Assembly (NCBI GenBank): GCA_041581055.1
Contig: JBFGCT010000200.1
Coordinates: 1-6,863, forward strand
DNA length: 6,863 nt
Source: JBFGCT01 sp041581055
GTDB taxonomy: Bacteria; Actinomycetota; Acidimicrobiia; Acidimicrobiales; Ilumatobacteraceae
Reading direction: 5' to 3'
The notes below the pieces were generated by a model. That model did no database searches. It saw nothing but the letters and a program-made list of their open reading frames with translations, and was not told where the DNA came from. Below are positions 5,426-6,863 of the stretch, in pieces. Position numbers and translations under genes: made by a program. Each line of letters starts with the position of its first letter. Position 1 is the first letter of the stretch.

Positions 5426-6863
5426 ATGATCAGCCAGCGATTGCCAGCGATCGCCCTAGCCAGGGGAGCGGTTCGCGGGCCGGCTGTCGCCTGGCGCCCG
5501 AGTGTCGTCGGCACCACGTTCGACAAGCCCCGCCGCCCCCGGTGGCGAGTCCCCGCCGTCATCGCCGCTGTGACCGGGCTGGGTGCCGCCGCATTTTTCG
5601 CCGCCGCCTCCTCCGACCAGGGCAGCTCGCTCCAACCGGTCGCCGAGCCCGCAGTCGCCGCCGAGGATCTCCCGCTCGGCTCGATGTTCCACGTCGTCGA
5701 CCAGATCGGCGCCCGCCAGCTGTGGGCGCAGGGGATCACCGGCGCCGGCGTCAACGTCGCGGTCATCGACACGGGCGTGGCGCCCGTCGACGGGCTTGCC
5801 GACGACGGCAAGATCGTCGCGGTCGTCGACCTGAGCGCCGACGCCTCCGATCCGGCGACAGCGTTCCTCGACGGCAACGGCCACGGCACGCACATGGCCG
5901 GCATCATCGCCGGGCGCGAGACGGCGGCCGACCCCTCGCGGGCCGCCGACCACCCCGAGTGGTTCCTCGGTGTCGCGCCCGACGCCGGCATCGTGTCGGT
6001 CAAGGTCGCCGACCAGGCCGGCGACGCCGAGCTGGCCTCCGTGGTCGCCGGTGTCGAGTGGGTCGTCGCGCACGCCGACGAACTCGACATCAGGGTGCTC
6101 AACCTCTCGTACAACAGTGGCTCCGCACTTCCGTACCAGAGCGATCCCCTGACGACGGCGATCGAGCGCGCCTGGCAGGCCGGCATCGTCGTCGTGACAC
6201 CGGCCGGCAACGGCGGCGCCGACTCCGCCTCCCTCGACTCGCCGGCGATCGACCCGTACGTCATCGCGGTCGCCGCCGCCGACGTGTCCGCAAACGGCGT
6301 GGCGATCGCCGACTTCGCGAGCAGCGGCGACGACGCGCGCCAGCCCGACGTCGCCGCCCCGGGGGCCCACATCGACAGCCTGAGGGTCCCCGGCAGCAAC
6401 GCCGACGTCGAGCACGCCGAGGGCTTCGTCGACGACGAGACGTTCCGCGGCAGCGGGTCGTCGCAGAGCGCCGCCGTCGTGTCCGGCGCCGCCGCCTTGC
6501 TCCTCGACGCCCGCCCCGAGCTCACCGCCGATCAGGTCAAGGCGGTGCTCACCGCCAGCGCCGACGAGATCGTTGGCGCTTCGCCGGCGCGGGCCGGCAG
6601 TGGCCTCATCAACCTCGAGCGGGCGGTCTCGACTGCCGTCGGCGCCGCCACGCAGAGCTGGGCGCCCGCTCAGTTCGAAGGCCCGATCCCGGCCGTGCCG
6701 GGCGTGTCCAGCGTCTGGGACGGCTCGACGTGGGCCGGTTCGACGTGGGCTGGCTCGACGTGGGCCGGTTCGACGTGGGCTGGCTCGACGTGGGCTGGTT
6801 CGACGTGGGCTGGTTCGACGTGGGCTGGTTCGACGTGGGCTGGTTCGACGTGGGCTGGTTCGA
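5426..6863 (+). CDS. Exported S8 subtilisin-like serine protease with GSTWA-repeat C-terminus (3' end outside window)
   Basis: The frame is open from ATG 5426 to the window end (479 codons), so the gene continues. Residues 1-42 are basic and presumably cytoplasmic (RRPRWR at 36-41). Residues 43-61 are a hydrophobic Ala-rich segment, either a late signal peptide (possible cleavage near AVAAED, 76-81) or a membrane anchor. The subtilase domain spans about 85-405: D115 in VAVIDTG, H153 in GNGHGTH, the oxyanion Asn N262 in TPAGNGG, and S346 in RGSGSSQSAAVVSG. All catalytic residues are present. The serine motif reads GSS where most subtilases read GTS, and lacks the Pro of GTSMAxP. There is no obvious I9 propeptide; only about 25 residues separate the hydrophobic segment from the domain. 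After a short linker (about 406-431) come nine full GSTWA pentapeptides and a partial tenth. The substrate is unknown, and the protease is expected to act outside the cytoplasm. It is divergent from the WS/DGAT gene. Confidence 0.93.
   Translation, partial: MISQRLPAIALARGAVRGPAVAWRPSVVGTTFDKPRRPRWRVPAVIAAVTGLGAAAFFAAASSDQGSSLQPVAEPAVAAEDLPLGSMFHVVDQIGARQLWAQGITGAGVNVAVIDTGVAPVDGLADDGKIVAVVDLSADASDPATAFLDGNGHGTHMAGIIAGRETAADPSRAADHPEWFLGVAPDAGIVSVKVADQAGDAELASVVAGVEWVVAHADELDIRVLNLSYNSGSALPYQSDPLTTAIERAWQAGIVVVTPAGNGGADSASLDSPAIDPYVIAVAAADVSANGVAIADFASSGDDARQPDVAAPGAHIDSLRVPGSNADVEHAEGFVDDETFRGSGSSQSAAVVSGAAALLLDARPELTADQVKAVLTASADEIVGASPARAGSGLINLERAVSTAVGAATQSWAPAQFEGPIPAVPGVSSVWDGSTWAGSTWAGSTWAGSTWAGSTWAGSTWAGSTWAGSTWAGSTWAGS
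6722..6863 (+). repeat. 15-bp coding tandem repeat (GSTWA), at least 9.5 copies
   Basis: From 6722 the frame reads GGY TCG ACG TGG GCY without interruption to the last base: nine complete units and seven bases of a tenth. The variation is confined to two third-codon positions. Using A for GGC...GCC, B for GGT...GCT and A' for GGC...GCT, the order is A B A B A' B B B B then GGT again. All variants are silent, so the peptide is strictly constant. The array is cut by the window edge and its true length is unknown. Confidence 0.95.

Noticed and set aside
5332..6525. A 397-codon minus-strand frame antisense to the subtilase, and a 319-codon one at 5456-6415.
   Set aside because: Low-complexity Ser/Ala/Thr or Asp/Gly/Arg translations without motifs. 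The plus strand has an intact catalytic triad across the same bases.

Overview
The window is very GC-rich (G/C at nearly every third codon position) and reads like an actinobacterial chromosome. The best guess is class Acidimicrobiia (Ilumatobacter-like). This rests on a two-gene DUF2786/HExxH metallohydrolase pair, an actinobacterial-type wax ester synthase/diacylglycerol acyltransferase, and a secreted subtilase ending in a long GSTWA pentapeptide repeat. The taxonomic placement is inference from gene content, not a search result.

Layout, left to right. (1) 1-896, plus strand: the 3' end of a DUF2786-type gene, translationally coupled (ATGA overlap) to a small putative zinc metallohydrolase of the Rv0185/TIGR04338 type. 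(2) 870-1022: a 57-bp direct tandem repeat (2.7 copies) that begins inside the metallohydrolase gene, includes its stop codon and fills most of the gap to the next gene. (3) 1071-3323, plus strand: a 750-residue membrane protein that joins a membrane-anchored double-Cache sensor to what looks like a complete pentameric ligand-gated ion channel (pLGIC) subunit. The channel part has an extracellular beta domain with a Pro-loop and four C-terminal membrane helices. This is the most interesting gene here. (4) 3351-3608, minus strand: an 85-residue hypothetical protein with a strong ribosome binding site, convergent with the channel gene. (5) 3778-5208, minus strand: a WS/DGAT acyltransferase with an intact HHxxxDG motif. 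(6) 5209-5425: a divergent promoter region with a recognisable sigma70-like promoter and an inverted repeat overlapping its -35 element. (7) 5426-end, plus strand: an exported S8 subtilisin-like protease whose C-terminus dissolves into GSTWA repeats and runs off the window.

The genes do not form one pathway. They are separate small transcription units: a conserved actinobacterial gene pair, a candidate chemosensory ion channel with its own promoter, a neutral-lipid synthesis gene, and a secreted protease. No tRNA, rRNA, CRISPR array, insertion sequence or phage gene was seen. No gene-free stretch exceeds about 220 bases.
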